Assembly (NCBI GenBank): GCA_946803715.1
Contig: CAMPET010000229.1
Coordinates: 44,790-62,642 of the forward strand
Origin: Beroe ovata
Taxonomy: Eukaryota > Ctenophora > Nuda > Beroida > Beroidae
Length of the DNA stretch: 17,853 nt
Direction: 5' to 3'
This document shows, one piece after another, positions 1 through 9,059 of the stretch. Positions within the stretch are counted from its first letter, which is position 1. The number at the start of each line of letters is the position of its first letter. The notes under the pieces are model-generated. The model searched no databases. It saw only the letters and a program-made list of their open reading frames with translations, and had not been told where the DNA came from. Both the position numbers and the translations under genes were made by a program.

Positions 1-245
1 TTTCTGTTGCCAGTGTCTCACACTGTTACCAGTTTCTGTTACCATTGTCTCACACTGTTACCAGTTTCTGTTGCCAGTGTCTCACACTGTTACCAGTTTC
101 TGTTACCAATGTCTCACACTGTTACCAGTTTCTGTTACCATTGTCACTGTTACCAGTTTCTCTTACGTTGGACCATTGTCTCAATGTTACCAGTGTCTCC
201 CTGCTGCCTGTTTCTGTTATCAGTACTTCGCTGTTACCAAGTTAC
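1..245. repeat. Minisatellite of about 32-bp units (GTTACCAGTTTCTGT / GTCTCACACT)
   Basis: The first 245 bases are built from imperfect copies of a unit that alternates CACTGTTACCAGTTTCTGTT with ACCATTGTCTCA. The array decays towards 180-245, where only TGTTACCAG and TTTCTGTTA pieces remain. All three forward frames stay open for 70 to 80 codons because the unit lacks stops, so the predicted peptides are repeat translation and not genes. The array runs off the left edge, so its full length is unknown. Confidence 0.9.
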
Positions 246-748
246 CAATGGGTAACGTCAACAGATACAAATCTCTCAATTTGAGTTAGAATCACTACCT
301 ATTCACACGTGACCTGACATTGTTTGTCATGTGACAACATGGCATGTCACGTGTTTTTCACAGCATATTGAACATATATTCATTAAATGCTAGACACTAT
401 ACGCTCATCTCCAACTTCATTAGTAAGATTAGCTCTCTTATGTGGGTGTTCATCAGAACAGTTTCCACTACTGCCTAGACGTTCATGATATCATGCGATT
501 CATTGAGATACGTGTATTCATTCTCTCGCCATTTTGAGAGATTTTCATAACTTATCCTGAAATCTGTATCATTGATAAGAAACCATCTTCATGTTGATAC
601 TTGCAATAATTCATTTTCATCGTTGGTTGTTGACATCCAAGCCCCTACTCAACGCCCACTGTGAGATTGTGACAGTATGACACTTTGACAGTATGACATT
701 TTGACAGTGTGACAGTGCGACAGCTGTGACAACTGTTTTTACCATTAG
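246..748. other. Non-coding stretch with a GACAGT-rich simple repeat
   Basis: No coding sequence is recognised here. Between about 669 and 732 the sequence is a degenerate run of GTGACAGTATGACA-type units, giving a CAGT/GACA-rich tract just before a possible splice acceptor at 747-748. The stretch could be intron of the gene to its right, whose N-terminal exons are not in the window. Confidence 0.5.
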
Positions 749-904
749 GTCCACAGTTCCTGAAGGTCATGTGAAGTGGCAGCAGCGACACACGGAGCAG
801 GACATAGAGGACGTGAGAAACACGGAGAATTGGACACCGGCAACGCCCCTCACCCCTCTCACAGTGGTGTCGAGTTCACCCAGTGTGTCAGTACCGCCAA
901 CTCA
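749..904 (+). CDS. Candidate internal or terminal exon upstream of the CCDC81-like exons
   Basis: A pyrimidine-rich tract ending in ACCATTAG (acceptor at 747-748) is followed by an open frame that reads from STVPEGHVKWQQRHTEQDIE to SVSVPPT. The base composition and hydrophilic content (WQQRHTEQDIEDVRNTENW) look more like coding sequence than the flanks. Two readings are possible. The frame reaches a stop at 906-908, which would make this a last exon of an upstream gene. Alternatively the weak donor A|GTGACA at 905 leaves phase 2, which matches the acceptor at 1404 exactly and would join it to the CCDC81-like gene. A stronger-looking donor, GAC|GTGAGA at 813, gives phase 0 and would not fit that next exon. 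No family is recognised in this piece alone. Confidence 0.35.
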
Positions 905-1404
905 GTGACATTATTCCTTATATGGAATAATAGCTGGATTAATTGAGTCAGAAATAATATGTTCGAGTATGTTTGTGTCATAGTTGAGTTATTGCTAGAT
1001 TTTTTGATAGAAAAGTTTTCGGATTAATTTTCTTGATGCCACGAAACGTTATAGGAAACTGATAGGAAACGTAATAGGAAGCTCTTTCGAGTCACTTTTA
1101 TCTATTCAAACTCTCCTTGATAACATTAAACTGTCTCAATGGAAAGTTTTCGATGAAACTGTGGATCAGAAATTAAAGTGTAAGATTATAGATCAAGTGT
1201 CAAATTTGTTATTTAGTTATTTGTGACGATATATTTGGACTACTATCGACGATGCAGATTTTGATTTATTTGACAAGAAATGGCAAATCAACATCGTTCT
1301 CCCAGATTAATATTGATCCCCCTCATCCATCACCACTATACTTTCTCCCTTCCCAAGTTCCCCTCCCGCCCCTCTCTAACGCGACCATCATCACACGTTG
1401 TTAG

Positions 1405-2391
1405 CATGGATAAATCCACTCCCCAGTGGATCATGGTACAGGATAGGAATTTCAAGGGAAGGAGGAAACTGCAACCAATCAAAACGTGTTCCAGTGCTGT
1501 AGCCCATCATCAACTAGTTCATGCCCTGAAGAGTACGTCAAATCTACCAGGTATGAGCCTGCAACCAGGTATGAGCCTGCAACCAGGTATGAGCCTGCAA
1601 CCAGGTATGAGCCGGGGAATTACTTTGCAATCATTGGATTAATAATTGCAAATTAGTTTGTACAACTTGACTAGTAATTGTACAAATTGGCTAGTAATTG
1701 GGGTTGCGTAGTCTTTTTCATTCCAATTTCCAAATCACTGATCGGTAGTCTAGATCAATAGCGGTAGTCTAGATCAATAGCCTCTGATCAATAGCGAATA
1801 GCGAAGTACGCATTAGTCTGAAAAACCACAATAAATAGCACCCCTTCCTCTTCCCTCCCTCTTTTCGTCACCACCACCCATCTCTCCCCCTGCAGTACCA
1901 AACCCAGAGGATTTCCAGAAGGATACCCGTAAGATCCCCCTGGCTGTTCCTCTACAAGAACAGACATCTCAGCCGATAGGACCGCCCTACCCGTACGCTG
2001 GTGCTCCCCTCAGGGGATATGGAATGGGTACCAACATGCACCATCTCTCTAAGGTACGTATGCGGGGGGGTCGTGTTGTGGGAGTGGTTCGCCAATAAGA
2101 ATTATTATTGATTAATGATTATGCCATGTGCTTTTTCAAAACTTGCTTTTTCACTAGATCAATCAAAAAAATCAGTTCTCCTCCAGCTTAATCCACTGCT
2201 CTCCCCCTCTCTCCCCTTCTCTTAACCTACCTTCATCCTTCTCAATTTTCCTCTGAGTCTCTGTTCCTGGGTGCCATGGTAACGGATCATGCATTCAAAA
2301 CACTGAAACACAAAACTTACACCACAAAATCATGACTTGTTCCTGAAACCTAATACTCCTTTTTCAGGGTGTGTTCATTCCAACTTCACAC

Positions 2392-2438
<47 letters not shown>

Positions 2439-5030
2439 ATGCGTTATTCCTAGGGACTATAGCATAGTGAGCGCTACAGGCCATTGATTAATCTTGTTAG
2501 TGGGGGAGTTAATGCTCAAATATAGCGCAATGTGGACAAGATCTCTCAAACTAAACTCACGGAATAGCATGTTTAGTGTTTGCCATAACATTTAAAATTA
2601 GATAAGGATTGCTCTGATAGAATCTTATCTATGGAGGTGGTAATGTGTATGAGTATTTGACATACGTAGGTAACAGTATCACAATAGTTAGGAACGATAT
2701 CGCATGAGCAAAAAAACATCAATAATTAGTTAGAAATATGATAAAGGTTGGTAGGAGGTCAAGTATGAGAAACATTGTAATATGGAAATGTTTGTGGAAA
2801 TGTAACGCTTCTCCCATCGCAGCATACAAACGATAGGATACAGAGTGCGGTCCAACGCCGAAAACGGGCAGTCTACACTCGACAACACGAAAATTGGGCG
2901 CTCCCCATCTACGGAGAATTCACCGAGAGAGAACAATTCATGTTAGTATTTGTTTGTTTGTTTGTTTGTCTGTTTGTTTGTTTGTTCGATAAATTATTTC
3001 ATTGATTGTTTATTCGTGAGATTGATGATGATATCTGCAGGCAAGGTTATAGGAGTTACTTGAAGAGTCAGATGGACGAGAAGAGCTGGAGGAAAAGACA
3101 GGAGTTTGATTCGGCAGTCCAAAAGTGAGACAAATCTCGTTGGCATGGAGCCAAAAGTTTTGTTTTCAAAAACTAGTTATTTTTCAAAAACTAGCTATTT
3201 TCCTCCAGTACTATCAAGTCGTGGGAGGAGACACAGTCGGCGATGAAGGCTGATCGGGAAGCTGACATGACACGGAGAATCAATTGTCGAGTGTATCGGG
3301 ACGAAAATAAGAGGGTGAGAGCACGCGATGTAAATTTTTCTAATTAATGACATCTTGATTAGTGTTGGTATTCGTTATGAAATTACATGTAGCTGATACC
3401 GTCATGTGCAGTGACTATTCCATGTGAAATTTTCCTAATAAGAACCATTTTTCACCCCCGATGCAGATTCTCTAGGGTGAATTAATACCACTATTTTGAG
3501 ATTATTATCATCACATATTAGATTCGTATTTTAATCGTTTGTGACGTCAGCAAGAGGAAAGTTTCCACCTGATGTACCATATCAATTCCTAGCAATGTTG
3601 TAATAAATGTGTCTCAGTTGCCATAGCAACAACCACTTGTATTTAGAGTGACTGTGTAATTCGATTCAGGTTCACATTTTTCGTTGCTAGGCAAGTGTAT
3701 GATATGTCATGCAATTCCGGTCGTCACCCCTATAATGAAGCTGGGAAATTTAATCTGCATGTATGGCTGTGGGGACCAGGGCTCTAATGGGAATTGTTCG
3801 TTCAAGCGAACACCCAAATCTCAGACCTATTTATTTCATAACAAAATTTGACGAATAGAATACTGCGCGACTTCGGGTTACACCATCGCTTGACTTGGGA
3901 TAACAATTAACATGTGACCCGCGGTAACGCGTGACTTGGGGTAACGCGTGACTTGGGGGAACATGTGACCCGGGGTAACGCGTGACTTGGGGTAACATGT
4001 CACTTGGGGTAACGCGTGACTTGGAGTAACGCGCGTGTTGTAAACTATCATGTGACTATTGAATATGAGGGAAACAAACGTGCAACTTAANCCCCCCCCC
4101 CCCCCCCCCCTTCGGCTGATACCGTCATGTGCATTGTGCAGTGACCTTTCCATGTGAAATTTTCCTAAAACGAACCATTTTTCACCCCTCATTAGTTTAA
4201 GAATGATACAGATTCTCTAGGGTGAATTAATCATCACATATTAGATTCGTATTTTAATCGTTTGTGACGTCAGCAAGAGGAGAGTTTCCACCTGATGTAC
4301 CATATTAATTCCTAGCAATGTTGTAATAAATGTGTCTCTGTTGCCATAGCAACAACCACTTGTATTTAGAGTGACTGTGTAATTCGATTTAGGTTCACAT
4401 TTTTCGTTGCTAGGCAAGTGTATAATATGTCATGCAATTCCGGTCGTCACCCCTATAATGAAGCTGGGAAATTTAATCTGCATGTATGATTGTGGGGACC
4501 AGGGCTCTAATGGGAATTGTTCGTTCAAGCGAACACCCAAATCTCAGACCCATTTATTTCATAACAAAATTTGACGAATAGAATACTGCGCGACTTCGGG
4601 TTACACCATCGCGTGACTTGGGGTAACGCGTGACTTGGGGGAACATCTGACCCGGGGTAACGCGTGACTTGGGGTTACGCGCGTGTTGTAAACTATTATC
4701 ATGTGACTATTGAATATGAGGGAAACAAACGTGCAACTTAATCGTACTGCATGTTTAGTTGTAGGTACTATGTTTGTAGATACAATGTTTGTAGGTACTA
4801 TGTTTATAGGTACTATGTTTGTTGGTACTATGTTTGTAGGTATTAGTTGTAGGTACTATATATGAGATAACACAGAGTCAAATGAATTTATTTAGTTATT
4901 TTAATCCATCAATTCACAGTTGATGGAAGACTTAGCCGAGAAGAAACGAGCCTCATATCAGAACAAAGTGGAGTTCGAAAGACGGCTGTTCAAACTCGAC
5001 CCCATAAACTGGAGTCGGACACTACGATAA
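1405..5030 (+). CDS. CCDC81-like coiled-coil protein, C-terminal part (six exons)
   Basis: Exons 1405-1550, 1896-2053, 2823-2941, 3041-3124, 3209-3314 and 4920-5030 have GT-AG borders and phases that agree throughout (1, 0, 2, 2, 0), giving 240 residues from the Met at 1406 to the TAA at 5028-5030. Residues 49-101 are Pro-rich, ending PPYPYAGAPLRGYGMG. Residues 102-240 are charged and helical with coiled-coil character (YRSYLKSQMDEKSWRKRQEF, DENKRLMEDLAEKKRASYQ), ending KLDPINWSRTLR. From PIYG (129-132) to the end, this matches in order and length what I recall of the human CCDC81 C-terminus: PIFG, then YMKHQL, then a short stretch before LFLLD. CCDC81 proteins carry N-terminal HU-type domains and are linked to centrosomes and ciliated cells; those domains would lie left of the window. 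An acceptor-like CACACGTTGTTAG stands just before the Met, so 1405 is probably an internal exon and the Met may not be the true start. The first donor is reiterated and the last intron carries X-boxes. The family call is moderate; the exon structure is strong. Confidence 0.65.
1547..1616 (+). repeat. 18-bp tandem repeat reiterating a 5' splice site
   Basis: The unit CCAGGTATGAGCCTGCAA occurs three times perfectly, followed by a fourth partial copy (CCAGGTATGAGCC). Each copy contains the strong donor CAG|GTATGAG, with GT at 1551, 1569, 1587 and 1605. The first donor closes the exon at 1550 in phase 1. Because the unit is a multiple of three and has no stop, use of a later donor would add one to three copies of the hexapeptide GMSLQP and keep frame with the exon at 1896. 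Confidence 0.9.
1657..1800. repeat. Short tandem duplications in intron
   Basis: Two small direct repeats sit in the intron after the reiterated donor. TTGTACAA-CTTGACTAGTAA is followed by TTGTACAAATTGGCTAGTAA at about 1657-1700. A 20-bp CGGTAGTCTAGATCAATAG unit is repeated at about 1742-1780, with a further GATCAATAGCGAATAGCGAA tail to 1800. They have no visible function. Confidence 0.75.
2393..2437. repeat. (TG)n microsatellite
   Basis: An uninterrupted TG dinucleotide run of about 22 units lies in the intron between 2053 and 2823. It is likely to be length-polymorphic. Confidence 0.97.
2949..2986. repeat. (TTTG)n microsatellite
   Basis: About nine TTTG units, one of them changed to TCTG, begin seven bases after the splice donor at 2942 in a 99-base intron. 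Confidence 0.9.
3542..3549. promoter_or_regulatory. CRE-like site TGACGTCA, copy 1
   Basis: This is a perfect 8-bp palindromic CREB/ATF consensus. It is repeated at 4265-4272 in the second duplication copy and lies 68 bases before the X-box. The motif match is seen; binding is inference. Confidence 0.4.
3617..3630. promoter_or_regulatory. RFX X-box palindrome, copy 1
   Basis: GTTGCCATAGCAAC fits the full-length palindromic X-box bound by RFX factors, which drive ciliary genes in animals: two GTTGC/GCAAC half-sites around a four-base centre. A weaker site, GTTGCTAGGCAAG, follows at 3683-3695. Its position inside an intron of a gene that may be ciliary makes it plausible as an enhancer, although X-boxes usually lie close to the transcription start. 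Confidence 0.5.
3886..4034. repeat. 17-bp satellite TAACGCGTGACTTGGGG, copy-1 array
   Basis: About eight imperfect 17-bp units carry alternating variants ACGCGTGACTTGGGG and ACATGTGACCCGGGG. The array is CpG-rich, unlike its AT-rich surroundings. A shorter array of the same unit lies at about 4609-4682 in the second duplication copy, so array length has changed since duplication. Confidence 0.85.
4091..4110. other. Assembly blemish: N followed by 19 C
   Basis: One undetermined base followed by a pure run of 19 C sits exactly at the border between the two duplication copies. This is more like a poorly resolved sequencing or gap-closure artefact than biology, and it weakens confidence that the duplication is real. 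Confidence 0.8.
4115..4741. repeat. Direct duplication, copy 2
   Basis: This repeats the block that starts at 3392. Relative to copy 1 it has a TTGTGCA insertion near 4133, an added TTAGTTTAAGAATGATA near 4192, a deletion in the ATTAAT...ATCATCACAT stretch and a shorter 17-bp array. The substitutions and indels suggest the copies have been separate for some time, or are two diverged haplotypes. Confidence 0.9.
4340..4353. promoter_or_regulatory. RFX X-box palindrome, copy 2
   Basis: The 14-base site is identical to the one at 3617, with the same downstream partner at 4406-4418 and the same CRE 75 bases upstream (4265-4272). All 14 bases are preserved while the neighbouring sequence has diverged a little, which is weak support for selection. 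Confidence 0.5.
4752..4862. repeat. 15-bp minisatellite TTGTAGGTACTATGT
   Basis: About seven imperfect copies of TTGTAGGTACTATGT lie in the last intron of the CCDC81-like gene, ending about 60 bases before the acceptor at 4918-4919. Confidence 0.9.
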
Positions 5031-5110
5031 GTGTCACAGGTGGTGTCACAGGTGGTGTCACCGCTGTCACAGGTGGTGTCACAGGTGTCACAGGTGCTAT
5101 CACCGCAAGT
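5031..5110. repeat. GGTGTCACA tandem repeat in the 3' UTR
   Basis: Beginning directly after the stop codon of the CCDC81-like gene, units of GTGTCACAGGTG recur about seven times, with GTGTCACCGCTGTCACAG variants. This is probably transcribed as 3' UTR. The complementary strand is open over the repeat (PVTPPVTAVTPPV), which is a repeat artefact. Confidence 0.85.
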
Positions 5111-5301
5111 GTTTTCATCGCGAGAGACCCACCATCATGAAGCCATGTGGTAGATAACAATGCCAAATAGTGCACGTGTTTTAGTCTAGAGTTATGTTTA
5201 GTATGAATGATCAATATCGAGGTGCTGTTATGATTTAAATCGGAAGTGTTGTCCATTGTTCGATCATTTACATTTTACAGTTTGCATATCCTACTGTATC
5301 A

Positions 5302-5307
5302 ATTAAA
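5302..5307 (+). terminator. Candidate polyadenylation signal ATTAAA
   Basis: ATTAAA lies about 270 bases past the stop of the CCDC81-like gene. It is the second most common animal poly(A) hexamer, and no AATAAA is seen nearer. The cleavage site is not predicted. Confidence 0.4.
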
Positions 5308-5309
5308 GT

Positions 5310-7389
5310 TTCGATACGCGTCCAATGTCGATTACAACCAACATTTATAGTCGAAAGGATAAGTCATGTATACCAACTGCATGTTTATCATAGACGTTAC
5401 CTCATGATTTATCAGGGACTAACAGTTAGACGACTGATGTTTATCGCTTTGAAGGATATGTTTCCATCCTTTCATCGCTTAAAAGTGCTAACTTTTTGTA
5501 AATACAGATTGCGTTGAAATAGAAAACGAGCTTTATTTTCACAACTTATGGTGATTTTTATGTGAAACTGAGTCAACTCACTGATTGACAGTGACTTTTT
5601 GTGACGCGCGAAAACAAAGTTTCATGAAAGGTACACAATTTCACATTCAGTACGCTTTGTTCTCTTGCATGCGCTGCGCGCCGTATCCGCGCGCTAGTAC
5701 AAATCCAGATCAGGCTTATAGTGACTAGTGAGATGGACCGTCGGTAGCTACATGGGGTCAACGGTATAGTTCTCAATGCGCACAGGTTACCAAATACCAA
5801 GAAGTTAACCCACCTCATTCAACTGCAGAGTCAAGTGTTGACTTCTACCAACTATATGGGTTGTATGAATTATGATTGAGCTGAGACAATCATAGTTAAA
5901 ATCCAACATATTTGGTGAAGAACTTGTTAAAGATGGTATTTCTGGGGAAGGGTCACAAATTTTCAGCATCGTATCTCATTAATCATTAGTCTGATCAAAG
6001 TTTTCGCTGGTCAATTACCATCTAGTGAGTCATGTGAAGAAGATTGGCCATCGAGAATCAAGGCAGATCCCTAAGTATACCAGATATCAGTTCACAGTTA
6101 TGAGATTTGGGGCACAAAACGGGCTAAGGGCGGTCCATATTGGATCTAGACTCATTGGTCACATATGAATGGAAATTGAGTAAATTTCACACCATTCTTC
6201 ATGAACAGTCAGTCAACAAAGCAAATACAAGATCGTTAGCCAATGAAAATCCGATATAGGTTGCATGATCGTCATATTTCTGTACGTGGCCTTCCAGCGC
6301 GCAATTTCAGAAAAATTGGCGCTGAAATGCTGAGCCGCGGCATACTTTACATTCCTCCGAGATTCAAATTTTTGGAATCGTTTACTGATTTTGCAGCTTA
6401 CAATAGAATTTACACAAAACGAACGTCTGAAAATGCATCAAATCAGTCTTAACACATTTCTTGACAACTTGAGCCGAAGTGGTATAAGGGAAGTTGCATT
6501 TCTGGTAGGTCCATAACGATTGCAATTGCTGCATTGAGCATGAATCGGGGAACTTCGTCCTTCATCGATCAGAATACTCGACTCTCCTCACACTCCCATT
6601 CCTGAGGTGAGGATAAATTAACTGATTCCGGAAGCTGGAAATACTCAAATGTTGATTCAGCCGCATATACATTCTGTACAGTGATAACGAACCGAAGTGA
6701 CACAGTGTTCATTCAGTCAGAGAACACCGGGTATCAATATTGGGATTGAGTTCAGATGACTTGGTGCGCCAACTTATGCATCTTCATCAGAACAAATCCC
6801 GAGACATTCCCTAGGAATGAGCACTCACCTTCACTGAAATTCTGATCCCAAGTGAGCTTCTTCGTCTCACCAGGCTCATGACAGTCAATATTGACAGTGT
6901 GGCATCATGACAGCAGCATTTTGTCAACTGTATTCATGACAACAGCCGTAGTGACACAATAGTTTCCATAGGCATTTCCCTTTCGGGCACGATTTTACCA
7001 ATAGCATGTCGCTATGATAGAACATTGTGCTGATCAATATAACGATCATACCCAATGAAGTATTCAATCAGGATCAGTCACAACATTTGAATCATTCAGC
7101 AATGAAAACAGTGAAGGAAACAAATTAAAAAGAATTTGTAAAATTTGTAAAATAGATTGATAACAATTGAAAGGCTATCTTCAAAGCTCCAATCAGCAAA
7201 TTGCCAACAGTTGACACTCGTTTGTCTAGTTTAAGAAGAGGTTACATTCCTCCACATTTGAGTCTCCTCGTCAGTGTTTACCGAGATGACATGATATATA
7301 TATCTGTGAGTTAATGCAGTTCTTGGTGTAATCTTGGTCGGTAACAGATGGAATAGAACCGGGACACCCGGTGACATACTATTGTATCT
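5310..7389. other. Intergenic region without a recognised gene
   Basis: About 2 kb separate the two convergent genes. Short open frames (for example 5573-5818 minus and 6243-6452 plus) have no recognisable domains or convincing splice borders. A CpG-rich patch (GCGCTGCGCGCCG near 5670-5693) and a GACAG/GACAA-rich stretch with the palindrome GTCAATATTGAC (6884-6895) are the only local features. The right part, next to 7390, should contain the 3' UTR of hnRNP gene A; I see no canonical AATAAA for it in the first kilobase past the stop. Confidence 0.5.
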
Positions 7390-9059
7390 CTAGTAAGGCT
7401 GATACCTCCCGCCTCCATAGCCCCCTCTGCCACCACCCCTGCCGCCATAGCCACCGCCGCCATAGCCTCCACTGCCATAGCCATCACCGAATCCACGACC
7501 TCCGTAGCCACCAAAATTTCCACCGTATCCGCCGCCACCGTATCCGCCGCCACCGTAGCCACCACCTCCATACCCTCCCCTGCCGCCACCATAGCCTCCA
7601 TCAAATCCACCTCTGCCACCCCTACCACCTGGAGAATCGTGTGGTTAGTGGGTGGATTTATCAAGTTTTATATCGACAGGAATCATATCTGCAGAGTGGG
7701 AATTTACCTCGGCCTCCCCTTCCCCCTCGTCCCCCTCTATTGCCTCCTTTGGGCTCGGCTTTCTTCGCGAACACTGTGATTCCGTTGATGGTGTGGTTAC
7801 GTTCAATAACGATCTTGTCTACAGCATCCATGTCATCAACTGTGACAAAACCAAATCCCCGGAGTTTGGGCTCCTCTCCTTCTGGTGTGTCATCCTTCTT
7901 TTCTCTTATCAACTCCACTGGATCACACTTACAGTCGTACTTCGACTCAAAGTATTCCTTCACTTGATCTTCTGTAATACCTTCCCTCACCTTACCAAGG
8001 TTGATGTACATCCTGCACATCAAAATTTATTCCTTAGATAATTCATAATTCAAGGCAATCCTGTGGAATGATCTACATTAAATCAGAATGAAGAAAACTT
8101 ACTTTTGGGATTTTTCATGCTGTGACGCCTCGAATTCCTTTGGTATGGCTCTTTTGACTTCTATCTTTTTATCCCCCAAAATATGGCCTTCCTCGGTTTT
8201 CTTCTTTTTTATACAGGCATCTGTATCGGCAATTGTTTGGTAGGTCACAAATCCAAAACCTTTGCTCTTATCTGAAATAATGCAGTTTGAGTACCTTTCT
8301 TCATATTATAGTTTGTGTACACTATAGAGAATGGTATTCTTGGGAGGGATCCCAATTTTTTCATTAACGTGACAGCAATTGACCAATGAGAACAAAGATA
8401 CAACCAATAAAAATCAAGAAACGCTGTCACGTGATCAAAATCATTTGGGACCCCTCCCCAACTAAATAAAAACCATCTCTAAATAAAAACCATCTCTATT
8501 GTCAAGATAAACCTGGAGGCTGGATCCAATTTGCATGATCTAGGAAACCTCTCGGTCAATACAACCCAGGAGACATTTCACATTACCCGAGTAACATGAT
8601 ATATGAAGCCAGTTCAACTATACTCACTGTCATTCCTATGATCTCTCAGAATAATACAATCCACAATTTCTCCAAACTGGGCAAAGTATTCTCTCATTTC
8701 CTCATCAGTCGTTTCACGGTTTAATCCACCAGTGAAAATCTTCCTCAAATTTTCGTTTTCCGCAGGTTCAGTTTTTTCTGGTGCTGATTCAGCGGGAGCA
8801 TCCTCCATTTTAGTTTCGGGCTCGTTTGTGGGATCTGATTGGGGGGCCACTTCGGGCTCTGGCTCAGTTTCTGTTTTCGTTTCCTCACCGGCTCCTGTGT
8901 TCTCAGCCGGAGTTTCAGCTGGGGCAGATTCAACCTGTAGGTGAGGAGCACTTTAGCAACTTATTAGAGAAAACTTGAGATTGTATAATATTCAGTTGAA
9001 TCAAGTTGCACATAACAAGTGGAGTGATATTGTGACGAATTTCTTATTACCTCAGACAT
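7390..9059 (-). CDS. hnRNP A/B-type protein with two RRMs and RGG tail (gene A)
   Basis: Coding exons on the minus strand are 9059-9051 (MSE), 8934-8628, 8271-8103, 8012-7708 and 7628-7390. All borders are GT-AG, phases run 0, 1, 2, 1, and the stop TAG is at 7392-7390, giving 342 residues. Residues 1-65 are acidic, Pro/Glu/Ala-rich and disordered. RRM1 (about 68-145) has RNP2 IFTGGL (69-74) and RNP1 KGFGFVTY (109-116). RRM2 (about 162-246) has a degenerate RNP2, MYINLG, and RNP1 RGFGFVTV (213-220), with a long acidic insertion before it (EKKDDTPEGEEPK). Residues 247-342 are an RGG/GGY low-complexity tail ending GGRYQPY. This is the layout of hnRNP A1/A2B1, and MDAVDKIVIERNHTINGITV closely recalls the same place in hnRNP A1 RRM2. 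Such proteins bind nascent RNA in the nucleus and control splicing and export. Gene B lies upstream on the same strand and shares KKAEPKG after RRM2. The family is certain and the subfamily likely. Confidence 0.92.
8461..8500. repeat. Short tandem duplication in gene A intron 2
   Basis: An 18-19-bp unit, CTAAATAAAAACCATCTCT, occurs twice in a row. No function is visible. Confidence 0.8.

Larger units (their letters stand above)
3391..4090. repeat. Direct duplication, copy 1 (intron of CCDC81-like gene)
   Basis: The block starts GCTGATACCGTCATGTGCA and ends GGGAAACAAACGTGCAACTT. It recurs 723 bases further on with scattered substitutions and small indels. Its parts, in order, are a CRE (TGACGTCA), a palindromic X-box, a second X-box-like half palindrome, a GTTCG/CGAAC hairpin near 3799, and a 17-bp GC-rich satellite. 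No open frame or terminal inverted repeat is seen, so it is not an obvious transposon. It may be a regulatory block or an unclassified repeat. Confidence 0.9.

Noticed and set aside
7-289. Three overlapping open frames of 72-82 codons at the left edge
   Set aside because: They are translations of a stop-free minisatellite in all three frames, and the peptides repeat the same Cys/Tyr/Leu motif.
1280-1404. Start of the open frame at Met 1280 (MANQHRSPRL...)
   Set aside because: The DNA is a long pyrimidine-rich tract ending in TTGTTAG, which is how an intron end looks; coding is taken to begin at 1405.
3878-4192. Minus-strand open frame of 104 codons with PQVTRYPKSRV repeats
   Set aside because: It is translation of the 17-bp satellite and the N/poly-C seam, with no splice or start context.
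4990-5256. Minus-strand open frame rich in PVTPPVT
   Set aside because: It is antisense to the last CCDC81-like exon and to the GTGTCACAGG repeat of the 3' UTR.
6830-6883. Possible minus-strand mini-exon MSLVRRRSSLGIRISVK ending at the good donor AAG|GTGAGTG
   Set aside because: There is no partner exon, no recognisable family and only 17 codons; one donor match per kilobase is expected by chance.
7371-8041. Plus-strand open frames of 129-198 codons, rich in His/Ser/Pro
   Set aside because: They are antisense shadows of gene A exons, including the Gly-rich tail; the minus strand has RRM motifs and matching splice phases.
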